A DNA stretch of 64,000 bases, taken from assembly GCF_004564375.1 (NCBI RefSeq), contig NZ_CP038267.1, positions 1,738,501 to 1,802,500 of the forward strand. The letters are read 5' to 3'. A model generated the notes under the pieces. The model saw only the letters and a program-made list of their open reading frames with translations, was not told the DNA's origin and ran no database searches. How positions within the stretch are numbered: the first letter of the stretch is position 1; each line of letters opens with the position of its first letter. Positions 24,870-33,687 of the stretch are shown here, piece by piece. Both the position numbers and the translations under genes were made by a program. The DNA comes from Nocardioides euryhalodurans. Lineage in GTDB: Bacteria; Actinomycetota; Actinomycetes; Propionibacteriales; Nocardioidaceae.

Positions 24870-26107
24870 CCGACCTGAGCCGACGTACGCTCCTCACGAC
24901 CAGCGCCGGGACGGTCGTCGCCACCACCCTGCTGCCCGGCGGCCGGGCCGCGGCCGCACGCGGCCGCAAGCGGGCGTACGTCCTCGTCGTCGACGGCTGC
25001 CGGCCCGAGGAGGTCTCGCCGACGCTGACCCCGACGCTCGCCGGGCTGCGCGATGGCGGCCTCCACCACCCGGCGGCCACGTCGCTGCCGATCATGGAGA
25101 CCATCCCCAACCACGTGATGATGATGAGTGGCGTACGCCCCGCGCGCAGCGGCGTGCCCGCCAACAGCGTCTTCGACCGCGAGCTCGGCGAGACCCGCAC
25201 CCTGGACCGCCCGCGCGACCTCAAGGTGCCGACGGTGCTCGAGCGGCTGGGTCGGGCCGGCTTCACGACCGCGACCGTGCTCAGCAAGGAGTACCTCGTC
25301 GGGATCTTCGGGCGGCGCGCGACCTACCGCTGGGTCCCCGACGCCTACGTCCCGGTCTCCGGCCACGTTCCCGACGTCTTCACGATGGACGAGACGCTCT
25401 CGATCATCGAGGAGCACGACCCCAACCTGGTGTTCGTCAACCTCGGCGACATCGACCGCTTCGGCCACTCCGACGTGACCGGCGGCGACGTGCGCCTGCT
25501 GCGACAGGCCGCCCTCGTCGACACCGACCGGCAGGTGCAGCGGCTCGTCGACCACCTGCAGGACACGGGCGCGTGGCGCGACTCGGTGGTGATCGTGCTG
25601 GCCGACCACTCGATGGACTGGTCGCTGCCCGGCGGCCGCATCAGCGTCGGTCCGGCCCTCGGGGCGGACCCGCTGCTGGCCGGCAAGGTCGCGATCGCCG
25701 AGAACGGCGGCGCGGAGCTGCTCTACTGGCTCGGCCGACCACGGCTCCGGGACGAGGCGATCGGGCGGATGCAGCTGGCGGCACGCTCGGTCGACGGCGT
25801 GATCCGCGCCCACCGGCGCGACGAACCCTTCCTCGGGCTGGGCCCGGAGGCCGGCGACGTGGTGCTCTACTGCGCTGCCGGCCGCCGCTTCAGCGAGGAC
25901 CCCACCTCCAACCCGATCCCCGGCAACCACGGCCACCCGGCGACCAGACCGATCCCGTTCTTCATCGCCGGCGGCCACCCGCTCGTGCCGCGGGGCCGGA
26001 CGTCCTCGCGCGCGGCGACCACGATGGACGTGGCGCCGACGCTGTCGCGGTTCTTCGGCGTCGGCGGGCCGCCGGGTGGGTACGACGGGCGGAACCGACT
26101 GCCCTGA
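24866..26107 (+). CDS. Type I phosphodiesterase/nucleotide pyrophosphatase-like protein, Tat-exported
   Basis: 413 aa. Tat signal LSRRTLLTTSAGTVVATTLLP, then an alkaline-phosphatase-superfamily fold. The first metal Asp lies in YVLVVDGCRPEEVSP, the nucleophile region is in SLPIMETIPNHVMMMSGVRP, and the remaining ligands are in NLGDIDRFGHSD, LADHSMDWS and GNHGHP. Such enzymes cleave nucleotide or phospholipid diesters. Coupled to phoD by ATGA overlap, it completes a PAP2-PhoD-NPP operon for phosphate-ester breakdown at the cell surface. Confidence 0.87.
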   Translation: MTDLSRRTLLTTSAGTVVATTLLPGGRAAAARGRKRAYVLVVDGCRPEEVSPTLTPTLAGLRDGGLHHPAATSLPIMETIPNHVMMMSGVRPARSGVPANSVFDRELGETRTLDRPRDLKVPTVLERLGRAGFTTATVLSKEYLVGIFGRRATYRWVPDAYVPVSGHVPDVFTMDETLSIIEEHDPNLVFVNLGDIDRFGHSDVTGGDVRLLRQAALVDTDRQVQRLVDHLQDTGAWRDSVVIVLADHSMDWSLPGGRISVGPALGADPLLAGKVAIAENGGAELLYWLGRPRLRDEAIGRMQLAARSVDGVIRAHRRDEPFLGLGPEAGDVVLYCAAGRRFSEDPTSNPIPGNHGHPATRPIPFFIAGGHPLVPRGRTSSRAATTMDVAPTLSRFFGVGGPPGGYDGRNRLP

Positions 26108-26196
26108 GGCTGTCCTCGTGCGTGAGGCGCCGGACCCGGGCGGCCCGTCGGGGATATTCTCGGCACCTCACCCCCCGCCCGGCTAGGACAACCCCC

Positions 26197-27822
26197 ATGA
26201 GTACTCGCCTCCTCCCGGCTGCCGTCGCCGGCCTGCTCGCCGTCTCGCTCCTCGGCCTGGCCCCCGCGTCGGCCTCCCCACCCGCGGTGCCCGTCCCGGA
26301 CGCCCCGGCCACGGCTCCACAGTCGGACCGCCAGGCGGCGGTCGACGCGCTCGCGGCCGTCGAGGCCCTGGCCGCGAACGACCCATCCCGGGCTTCGCGC
26401 CGCCAGGTGACGGGTCGTCCGGACGTCACGATGGCGCTCAACCAGCTCCTACGGGTGAGGGCAGACCTCACGCCCGCCGAGAAGCGGCGGGCCGACGCCC
26501 TGCTGGCACGCCCGACCGCCGACGGCGGTGACGGCTTCCTCGACTACTCCGTCCCCGAGGCGACGCCGGTCTGCGGCCCGGTCATCTGCATCCACTACGT
26601 CACCACGACCGCCGACGCGCCGCCGCAGGACAGCAACGACGGAGACGCGATCCCCGACGCGGTCCAGCAGGCCCTCGCCACGGCCGAGTCGGTCCACGGG
26701 ACCTACACCGGCGCCGGCTACCTGCGCCCCGACTCCGACGGCACCCTGGGCGGCGGGTCCGACCAGGTCGACGTCTACCTCGGCGACCTCGGCAACGCCG
26801 GCTACTACGGCTACTGCACGACCGACCAGCCCGGCGACACCGGCCCGTGGAACCGCTGGGCCTACTGCGCCATCGACGAGGACTTCTCGACCGACGACTT
26901 CCCGGAGAACACGCCACTGGAGAACCAGCAGGTCACGCTCGCCCACGAGTACTTCCACGCCGTCCAGTACGCCTACGACGCGTACGAGGACCCGTGGTTC
27001 CTCGAGGCGACTGCCGCGTGGGCCGAGGACGAGCTGTTCGACGCCGTCGACGACAACCGGCAGTACCTGCCGTCCGGGCAGCTGGGCCGGCCGTACCTGC
27101 CGCTGGACCTGTGGGTTGCCGGGGATTCGATGCACTACGGGAACTGGCTCTTCTTCCGCCACCTCACCGAGCGCTGGACCGCCGAGACCGGCGGGCTGCC
27201 GACGATCATGGTGGAGCTGATGGAGCGCCTCAGCGGCCGGACCGGTGACCCGGACCAGTACTCCACGCAGGCGATCGCCGCCGAGCTGGCCGAGCGCGGG
27301 ACCTCCTTCGGCGCCGTCTACGCCCGGTTCGTCACGGACAACCGGGCCCCCGCCCGGGCCTACTCCGAGGGGGCCCGCTATCGCCCGGCCGCGCCGCTGC
27401 GGACGTGGCGGCTCCGCGCGGACCGGCGTCGCACCGGCCTGTACGAGATCCGGATCGACCACCTCAGCAACATCCCGCTGCGCTACCGTCCCGGCTCCGG
27501 GACCAGCAGGCGTGGCTGGAAGCTGCGGCTCCAGGTCGACATGCCGGCCGGTGCCACCGCGCCGGCGGCCCGGGTGGTGAGCTTCCTGAAGGGCGGCGGT
27601 GTCTCGACGGAGACGATCCGGCTGTCGAGCACCGGCAAGGGCGCCCGGACGGTCCCCTTCAGCTCGCGCCGGGTCCGGTACGTCGAGCTGGTGCTGATCA
27701 ACGCCAGCCGGCGGACGAGCTGCTGGACGTACCCGTACGGCGACAGCGCGTCGGTCGCGTGCAACGGCACCCCGCGCGACGACAACGTCCGCACGCTCTT
27801 CAGCGCCAGCATCTCGCGCTGA
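26197..27822 (+). CDS. Secreted HEXXH zinc metalloprotease (MXAN_6640-like)
   Basis: 541 aa. Sec signal peptide (LLPAAVAGLLAVSLLGLAPASA), a helical pro-region to ~110, then a catalytic domain with H250-E251-Y-F-H254 (LAHEYFHAVQYAYD), followed 14 residues later by Glu in FLEATAAWAEDELFD, the pattern of this putative metalloprotease family. Cys pairs (CGPVIC, CTTD, YCAID) suggest extracellular disulfides. The C-terminal ~150 residues form a beta-rich domain. It is monocistronic and follows the phosphatase operon in the same direction by 89 bases. Its substrate is unknown. Confidence 0.82.
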   Translation: MSTRLLPAAVAGLLAVSLLGLAPASASPPAVPVPDAPATAPQSDRQAAVDALAAVEALAANDPSRASRRQVTGRPDVTMALNQLLRVRADLTPAEKRRADALLARPTADGGDGFLDYSVPEATPVCGPVICIHYVTTTADAPPQDSNDGDAIPDAVQQALATAESVHGTYTGAGYLRPDSDGTLGGGSDQVDVYLGDLGNAGYYGYCTTDQPGDTGPWNRWAYCAIDEDFSTDDFPENTPLENQQVTLAHEYFHAVQYAYDAYEDPWFLEATAAWAEDELFDAVDDNRQYLPSGQLGRPYLPLDLWVAGDSMHYGNWLFFRHLTERWTAETGGLPTIMVELMERLSGRTGDPDQYSTQAIAAELAERGTSFGAVYARFVTDNRAPARAYSEGARYRPAAPLRTWRLRADRRRTGLYEIRIDHLSNIPLRYRPGSGTSRRGWKLRLQVDMPAGATAPAARVVSFLKGGGVSTETIRLSSTGKGARTVPFSSRRVRYVELVLINASRRTSCWTYPYGDSASVACNGTPRDDNVRTLFSASISR

Positions 27823-27841
27823 GGCCCGCCGCCCGACCCGG

Positions 27842-29797
27842 TCAGCCCGCAGCGAGCCGCTTCAGCGCCTGCCGGACGACGGCGGGGTCGCTCGTCGTCC
27901 ACATCGGCGGCAGGCTCGCCCGCAGGAAGCCGGCGTAGCGGGCGGTCGCGAGCCGCGGGTCGAGGACGGCGACGACGCCGCGGTCGGTGGTGGTCCGGAT
28001 CAGCCGGCCCGCACCCTGCGCGAGCAGCAGCGCGGCGTGGGTGGCCGAGACCTCCATGAAGCCGTTGCGACCCTCGCGGTCGGCCGCCTTGGCCCGCGCC
28101 GACATCAGCGGGTCGTCGGGGCGTGGGAAGGGGATCCGGTCGATCAGCACCAGCTGGCAGGTGTCGCCGGGCACGTCGAGGCCCTGCCAGAGGCTGAGCG
28201 TTCCGAACAGGCAGGTGTGGGGGTCGCCCACGAACTGCTTGGCCAGCTCGGGCAGCTGCGCGTCGCCCTGGGCCAGCGTCGTGAGGTGGGGCAGCCGCTG
28301 GCGTACGGCCTCGGCAGCCGTCTCGGCGGCCCGCCGGCTGGAGAAGAGCCCCAGCGTCCGCCCGTCGGCCGCGTCGACCAGCTCGGCGATCTCGTCGAGC
28401 TGGGCCGGGCCGAGACCGTCGCGGCCGGGCGGGGGCAGGTGGCGGGCGAGGTAGAGGATCGACTGCGTGCCGTAGTCGAACGGCGAGCCCACGTCGAGCC
28501 CGCGCCACGGCACCACGCCGTCGGACTCCTCGGCCGACTCCTCCGAGGGCTTGAGCCCCAGCGAGGTGGCCACCGCCCCGAAGTCGCCGCCGAGCCGGAG
28601 CGTCGCGCTCGTGAAGACCACGGTCTTGTCGGCGAGCAGCTTGTCGCGCATCTGCCCCCACACCTGGAGTGGTGCGACGTGGAGCCGCGGCGGCATCCGG
28701 TCGCCGCCCTCGGAGAGCCAGAGCACGTCGGCGGCGTTGCGCGCCGCCATCCGCTCGGCGGTCGTGAAGATCTCCTGGACGGTGCCGCGCGCCTGCTGCC
28801 GACCCGCGTCTCCCTCGCCCGCCTCGCTCTCACGGGGGTACGCCGACAGGCACGCCCGTGCCGCGTCGCGGACCAGCACCAGCGCATCGGAGAGCTGGTC
28901 GGGGACCGAGTCGAAGCGACCGGGGGTGGCCTCGGCGATCGCGGCCGCCAGCGCGTCTCCCGCGTCGGCGAGGTCGTCGGCCTCGGAGTCGACGTGTCGT
29001 TGCGACCGGCGGGCCGCCCGGTCGACGTCGGAGGCGGCCAGCTCGTCGGTGGCGGCCTGGGTCACCCGGGACGTCAGCTCGTGGGCCTCGTCGATCACCA
29101 CCACGTCGTAGTCGGGGATCATCGGCACCCCCTCGATGGCGTCGATCGCCAGCAGCGAGTGGTTGGTGACGACGAGGTGGCTGCGGTGGGCCTGCTCGCG
29201 TGCCACCTCGACGAAGCACTCCTGCCCGAAGGGGCACTTGCTGGCGCCGAGGCAGTCGCGGTGGCCGACGCTGACCTGCCGCCACTCCCGGTCGGTGTGG
29301 CGGGGCGCGCCGTCGCGCTCGCCGCTGCCGCCCGACTCGGCCTCCTGCTCGGCCCATGACCGCAGCTCGAGCACCTTGCTCGCCATCGACCCCTGGGGCA
29401 CGTCGACGAGGGTGCCCTGGTCGTCGGGGACGCCCTCGCGGATGCGGTGGAGGCAGGCGTAGTTGGAGCGGCCCTTGAGCACGGCGAAGGAGGTGTCGAC
29501 CCCGGGCTCCTCCCCCACCGCCTCCATCAACCGCGGGATGTCGCGCTCGACCAGCTGGTGCTGGAGCGCGAGCGTCGCCGTGGCGACGACCACCCGGTCG
29601 CCGTGGAGCAGGCTCGGGACGAGGTAGGCGAGCGACTTGCCGGTGCCGGTGCCGGCCTGGACGAGCAGGTGCTCGCCGTTGCCCATCGCCCCGGCGACCG
29701 CCTCCGCCATCGCCACCTGCCCGTCGCGCTGCTGCCCGCCGAGGGCGCCGACCGCGCGCGCCAGCACCTCGGGGACGGACGGCTGGGGGTCGGGCAC
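27842..29797 (-). CDS. dinG: DinG/XPD-like Fe-S helicase
   Basis: 651 aa. Walker A AGTGTGKS (48-55), four Fe-S cysteines Cys115, Cys182, Cys188 and Cys194, Walker B/DEAH in VVVIDEAHEL, and motif VI QGAGRLIRTTTDRG near the C-terminus. It is a 5'-3' helicase for R-loops, D-loops and replication-transcription conflicts. The gene is usually part of the actinobacterial lexA-hflX block, as it is here. The start is GTG 29797; a longer in-frame reading to 30874 crosses the divergent GH32 gene and is rejected. No LexA box was seen in the 63-base divergent gap. Confidence 0.93.
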   Translation of the reverse strand: MPDPQPSVPEVLARAVGALGGQQRDGQVAMAEAVAGAMGNGEHLLVQAGTGTGKSLAYLVPSLLHGDRVVVATATLALQHQLVERDIPRLMEAVGEEPGVDTSFAVLKGRSNYACLHRIREGVPDDQGTLVDVPQGSMASKVLELRSWAEQEAESGGSGERDGAPRHTDREWRQVSVGHRDCLGASKCPFGQECFVEVAREQAHRSHLVVTNHSLLAIDAIEGVPMIPDYDVVVIDEAHELTSRVTQAATDELAASDVDRAARRSQRHVDSEADDLADAGDALAAAIAEATPGRFDSVPDQLSDALVLVRDAARACLSAYPRESEAGEGDAGRQQARGTVQEIFTTAERMAARNAADVLWLSEGGDRMPPRLHVAPLQVWGQMRDKLLADKTVVFTSATLRLGGDFGAVATSLGLKPSEESAEESDGVVPWRGLDVGSPFDYGTQSILYLARHLPPPGRDGLGPAQLDEIAELVDAADGRTLGLFSSRRAAETAAEAVRQRLPHLTTLAQGDAQLPELAKQFVGDPHTCLFGTLSLWQGLDVPGDTCQLVLIDRIPFPRPDDPLMSARAKAADREGRNGFMEVSATHAALLLAQGAGRLIRTTTDRGVVAVLDPRLATARYAGFLRASLPPMWTTSDPAVVRQALKRLAAG

Positions 29798-29860
29798 CCG
29801 AGAAGAGTAGGCGTCCCCACCCACGGTGCGGCGACCACGTCCCGGTGGGAGCATCGACCT

Positions 29861-31294
29861 GTGGAGGAGCGCGAGCAGCCGGACCCGATGGTGGCGCGGG
29901 CGGAGGCCGACCCGCACCGCCCGGCGTACCACTTCGTCGCCCCGGCGGGGTGGCTCAACGACCCCAACGGCCTGGGCCGGCGCGGCGGGACCTACCACCT
30001 CTTCTACCAGTACAACCCGGACGCTCCTGTCCACGGCGCGATCCACTGGGGCCACGCCACGAGCCCCGACCTGCTGCACTGGACCGACGAGCCGGTGGCC
30101 CTCGCCCCCGACACCGCGGCCGACGCGGACGGCTGCTGGTCGGGGGTGCTGGTCGACGACGGCGGCGTGCCGACGCTCGTCTACTCCGGGCACGTGGACG
30201 GCCGCCAGCAGGCGTGCCTCGCGGTCGGCACCCCCGACCTGCGCCACTGGACCAAGGACCCCGCCAACCCGGTCCTCACCGGGCCGCCACCCGAGCTGGA
30301 CGCCCCCGGCTTCCGCGACCACTGCGTCTGGCGCGAGGACGACGGCTGGCGGATGCTCGTCGGCTCCGGCGTCGGCGGCCGCGGCGGGGCGGCCCTGCTC
30401 CACCGCTCGCCCGACCTCCGCTCCTGGCAGTACGTCGGTCCGTTGCTGGTCGGCGACGCCGGCGACCCGGCCCCGGGGGACCCGGCCTGGACCGGCTCGC
30501 TCTGGGAGTGCGTCGACCTGCTCCGGCTCGACGACGGGCCGGACGTGCTGATGTTCTCGGTCTGGGACGACGACGTCCTCCACCACGCGCTCTGCTGGAC
30601 CGGCACCTACGCCGGCGACCGCTTCGAGCCGGCCGCCCTGCACCGGCTCGACCTCGGCGGGCCGACCTTCTACGCGCCGCAGTCGTTCCGCGACGACCGG
30701 GGTCGTCGGGTGGTGATCGGCTGGCTCCAGGAGGGGCGGCCCGAGCCGGCGTACGTCGAGGCGGGCTGGGCGGGCGCGATGTCGCTCCCCCGGTTGCTGA
30801 CCGTCGGCGCGGACGGCGGCGTCCACCAGGAGCCGGTCGAGGAGGTGGCCCGGCTGCGGACCGACCTCCTCCACGACGGGCCGGCGGGCGACGGCGTCCT
30901 CGACACCGTTGCCGGCGACCAGCTCGACCTCGAGCTCGACGTGCTCCTCCCACCCGGCAGTGCCGTCGAGGTCGCCGTCCGGCGGTCACCGGACGGCGAG
31001 GAGCAGACGGCGTACCGCCTGACCCGCGGGGAGGACGGCACGGCGACCCTCTCCCTCGTGGGGACCGCACACTCGGGCGAGGTGCCTGCGGGCGACGACC
31101 GGGTGCCGCTGCGGGTCTTGGTCGACCACTCCGTCGTCGAGGTTTTCGCCGGTGGGGTCCCGCTCACGGCCCGCACCTATCCGACACGAGCCGACGCGCT
31201 CGGGGTCGCCGTCACCACCGCCGGCGCCGGGGCCACCCTCCGCGCGTGGCGGCTCGACGGGGTCTGGGAGCGACCTCGCTCGCGCCGCCCGTGA
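29861..31294 (+). CDS. Glycoside hydrolase family 32 (fructosidase/invertase type)
   Basis: 477 aa, no signal peptide, so cytoplasmic. GH32 signatures: WLNDPNG with nucleophile Asp34, the GFRDHCVW motif containing the transition-state Asp, and the acid/base Glu in SLWECVDL. The five-bladed propeller is followed by the C-terminal beta-sandwich (VLVDHSVVEVFAGGVPLT). It hydrolyses sucrose, sucrose-6-phosphate or fructans. No fructose transporter or regulator is adjacent, so the supply route is unclear. GTG 29861 is used; ATG 29888 is possible. Convergent with secDF. Confidence 0.93.
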   Translation: MEEREQPDPMVARAEADPHRPAYHFVAPAGWLNDPNGLGRRGGTYHLFYQYNPDAPVHGAIHWGHATSPDLLHWTDEPVALAPDTAADADGCWSGVLVDDGGVPTLVYSGHVDGRQQACLAVGTPDLRHWTKDPANPVLTGPPPELDAPGFRDHCVWREDDGWRMLVGSGVGGRGGAALLHRSPDLRSWQYVGPLLVGDAGDPAPGDPAWTGSLWECVDLLRLDDGPDVLMFSVWDDDVLHHALCWTGTYAGDRFEPAALHRLDLGGPTFYAPQSFRDDRGRRVVIGWLQEGRPEPAYVEAGWAGAMSLPRLLTVGADGGVHQEPVEEVARLRTDLLHDGPAGDGVLDTVAGDQLDLELDVLLPPGSAVEVAVRRSPDGEEQTAYRLTRGEDGTATLSLVGTAHSGEVPAGDDRVPLRVLVDHSVVEVFAGGVPLTARTYPTRADALGVAVTTAGAGATLRAWRLDGVWERPRSRRP

Positions 31295-31304
31295 GCAGCC
31301 GGGT

Positions 31305-33587
31305 TCAGACCACCGCGCCGGAGTCGTCCGGGCTGCGCTCCTGCCTGACCTTCTGCTCCCGCGACATCGGCGCCTTCTCCTGGAGGTACGTCAGCAGCGG
31401 GGTCGCCATGAACACCGACGAGTAGGTGCCGACCACCAGGCCGACGAGCAGCGCGATGGCGAAGTCCTGGAGCGAGTCGCCGCCGAGGAGCGCGAGCGTC
31501 GCGAGGATGAACATCGCCCCCAGGCCGGTGTTGACCGTGCGCGGCACCGTCTCGATGCAGGCGCGGTTGGCGACCTCGTTGAAGCCCTTGTCGCGGGAGG
31601 CGCGCCAGCGCTCGCGGATCCGGTCGAAGACCACCACGGTGTCGTTGACCGAGAGACCGACGATGGTGAGCGCCGCGGCCAGGAAGACCGCGTCGATCGG
31701 CTTGCCGAGCCAGGCGAACAGACCCACCACCAGCAGCACGTCGTGGAACATCGCGACCACCGCAGCCACGCCGAAGGTCCACTTGAAGCGGATCGCGAGG
31801 TAGAGCATCTGGGCCAGCAGCGCGATGCCGAACGCGAGGAGCGCCTTGTCGCGCAGCTCGTCACCGAGGGACGGGCCGATCTGCTGGTCGTCCTCCTTGG
31901 TGACGTCGCCACCGATCTCTGCGAGGGCCGCCTCGATCCGGTCCTCGTCCTCGTCGGAGAGGACGCCGGTGCGGACGGTGACGTCCGCGGTGTCGGCACC
32001 CTGCACCACGGCCTCGGGGAAGCCGGCCGCCGCGATCGCGTCGCGCGCCTCGTCGACGGTGACCTCCTCCGACAGGGAGTAGTCGAGGGTGCGGCCACCG
32101 GTGAACTCGATGCCGAGGTTGAGGCCCTGGGTCACGATACCGGCCACCGCGATCGCCATCGCGGCCAGCGACGCGGCCAGCCAGGTACGGCGGCGCGCCA
32201 TCAGGTCGGGGTTGGTGCGGTCGAGCCAGGCGCGGACCTTGCTGACGTAGCCGAGGCCGGTGAACCTCGGGCGCCGCGCGACCCACGGGATCGACACACC
32301 CACCTCGGTGAGCATCCGGGCGATCACCAGCGCCGAGATCATCGACGCGACGACACCGATCGACAGCGTCACACCGAAGCCCTGGACCGGGCCGGTGGCG
32401 AGCACGAAGAGCAGCCCGGCCGCGAGCAAGGTCGTGACGTTGGAGTCGATGATGGCCGACCAGGCCTTGTTGAAGCCGATCCCGAGCGCGCGGCGGACGC
32501 CGGCCTTGGGGGCGTCGTCGTACTCCTCGCGGGCCCGTTCGAAGACGAGCACGTTGGCGTCGATCGCCAGGCCGATGGCCAGGACGAACCCGGCCAGGCC
32601 GGGCAGCGTGAGGGTCGCGCCGAGCGCGAGCAGCATGGCGTAGGCGATGAGGGCGTACGACGCCAGCGCGACGGTCGCGAGGAACCCGACGAACCGGTAG
32701 ACGAGGGTGATGAACAGGCCGGTCAGGATGATGCCGATCAGGCCGGCCTCGAAGGAGGCGTCGATGGCGTCCTCGCCCAGCGTGGGGCCGACCAGGCGGT
32801 CGGAGATGAGCTCCAGCGGGAGCGGCAGCGCGCCGCCCTCGATCAGCGCCGAGAGCTCCTGGGCCTCGGCGAGGGTGAAGTCTCCGGAGATCTCGGTCGA
32901 GCCGGTGATCCGGGAGCCGCAGGGCACCTGCACGCCCGGGCTGGAGATCACCCGGTCGTCGAGGACGATCGCGATCCGGTTCTGGGCGCCCTGGGCGCAG
33001 GCGGCCTCCGCGGACAGCTCGCCGAACGCGTCGGAGCCCTCGCCGTTGAAGTCGACGTTGACGACCCAGCGGACGGAGTCCTGCGGCTGGGCGGCCTCGG
33101 CGCCGGAGATCTGGTCGCCCTGCAGGGCCACCGGACCCATCTCGATGACGTCGCCCTGGTCGGTCGGCAGGACCAGGTTGCCCTCGGCGGAGGGCTCGGC
33201 CTCCGCGTCGGCCACGGTGCCGACGACCGGCCGGATCTCGAGCTGGGCGGTCTGGCCGATCCGCTCCTCGGCCGCGGCCGCCTCATCCTCGTCGGTGATG
33301 CCGGGGAGCTCGACCAGGATCCGGTTGTCACCCTGGCGGGCGAGCGTCGACTCGGCCACGCCGAGGGCGTCGACGCGTCCGCGCAGCACCTCGAGGGTCC
33401 GGTCGACGTTCTCCGGGGTCGCCTCGGTGTCCTCGGTGCTCTGCACCTCGAAGATGAACTGCGCGCCTCCGCGCAGGTCCAGCCCCAGCTCGGGCTCCTT
33501 GTTGACGGCGATGGCGCCGGCACCGGCCAGGATGCCGATGACGAGCAGGAGTCGGAGCAGGACACCTCGGGACATGAGGCGCATCAT
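31305..33587 (-). CDS. secDF: SecDF, fused protein-export membrane protein
   Basis: 760 aa combining SecD (residues 1 to ~440: GLDLRGGAQFIFEV, a periplasmic P1 domain, LPGLAGFVLAIGLAIDANVLVFERAREE) and SecF (~450-760: GIEFTGGRTLDYSL, SVNDTVVVFDRIRERWR). Twelve membrane helices are expected. SecDF uses the proton gradient to pull secreted proteins out of SecYEG. Many actinobacteria have separate secD and secF beside yajC and ruvB; here there is one chain and no such neighbours. The ATG 33587/33584 pair follows a GAGG ribosome site. Nearby genes encode many exported proteins. Confidence 0.95.
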   Translation of the reverse strand: MMRLMSRGVLLRLLLVIGILAGAGAIAVNKEPELGLDLRGGAQFIFEVQSTEDTEATPENVDRTLEVLRGRVDALGVAESTLARQGDNRILVELPGITDEDEAAAAEERIGQTAQLEIRPVVGTVADAEAEPSAEGNLVLPTDQGDVIEMGPVALQGDQISGAEAAQPQDSVRWVVNVDFNGEGSDAFGELSAEAACAQGAQNRIAIVLDDRVISSPGVQVPCGSRITGSTEISGDFTLAEAQELSALIEGGALPLPLELISDRLVGPTLGEDAIDASFEAGLIGIILTGLFITLVYRFVGFLATVALASYALIAYAMLLALGATLTLPGLAGFVLAIGLAIDANVLVFERAREEYDDAPKAGVRRALGIGFNKAWSAIIDSNVTTLLAAGLLFVLATGPVQGFGVTLSIGVVASMISALVIARMLTEVGVSIPWVARRPRFTGLGYVSKVRAWLDRTNPDLMARRRTWLAASLAAMAIAVAGIVTQGLNLGIEFTGGRTLDYSLSEEVTVDEARDAIAAAGFPEAVVQGADTADVTVRTGVLSDEDEDRIEAALAEIGGDVTKEDDQQIGPSLGDELRDKALLAFGIALLAQMLYLAIRFKWTFGVAAVVAMFHDVLLVVGLFAWLGKPIDAVFLAAALTIVGLSVNDTVVVFDRIRERWRASRDKGFNEVANRACIETVPRTVNTGLGAMFILATLALLGGDSLQDFAIALLVGLVVGTYSSVFMATPLLTYLQEKAPMSREQKVRQERSPDDSGAVV

Positions 33588-33602
33588 CCCCCGACGACCT
33601 CG

Positions 33603-33609
33603 GTTCACC
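33603..33609 (+). promoter_or_regulatory. Single GTTCACC, possible PhoP half-site
   Basis: GTTCACC occurs once 79 bases before the phoX-like gene. The actinobacterial PHO box is two or more 11-bp repeats starting GTTCACC; no clear second repeat follows. Weak evidence. Confidence 0.25.
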
Positions 33610-33687
33610 CGAATCGGGGTGGTGACGCACGTCTCCCACGGGTCTAGGTTGGCGAGAAGGCCCACAGTCGCCCAGGAGGGGAATCCC

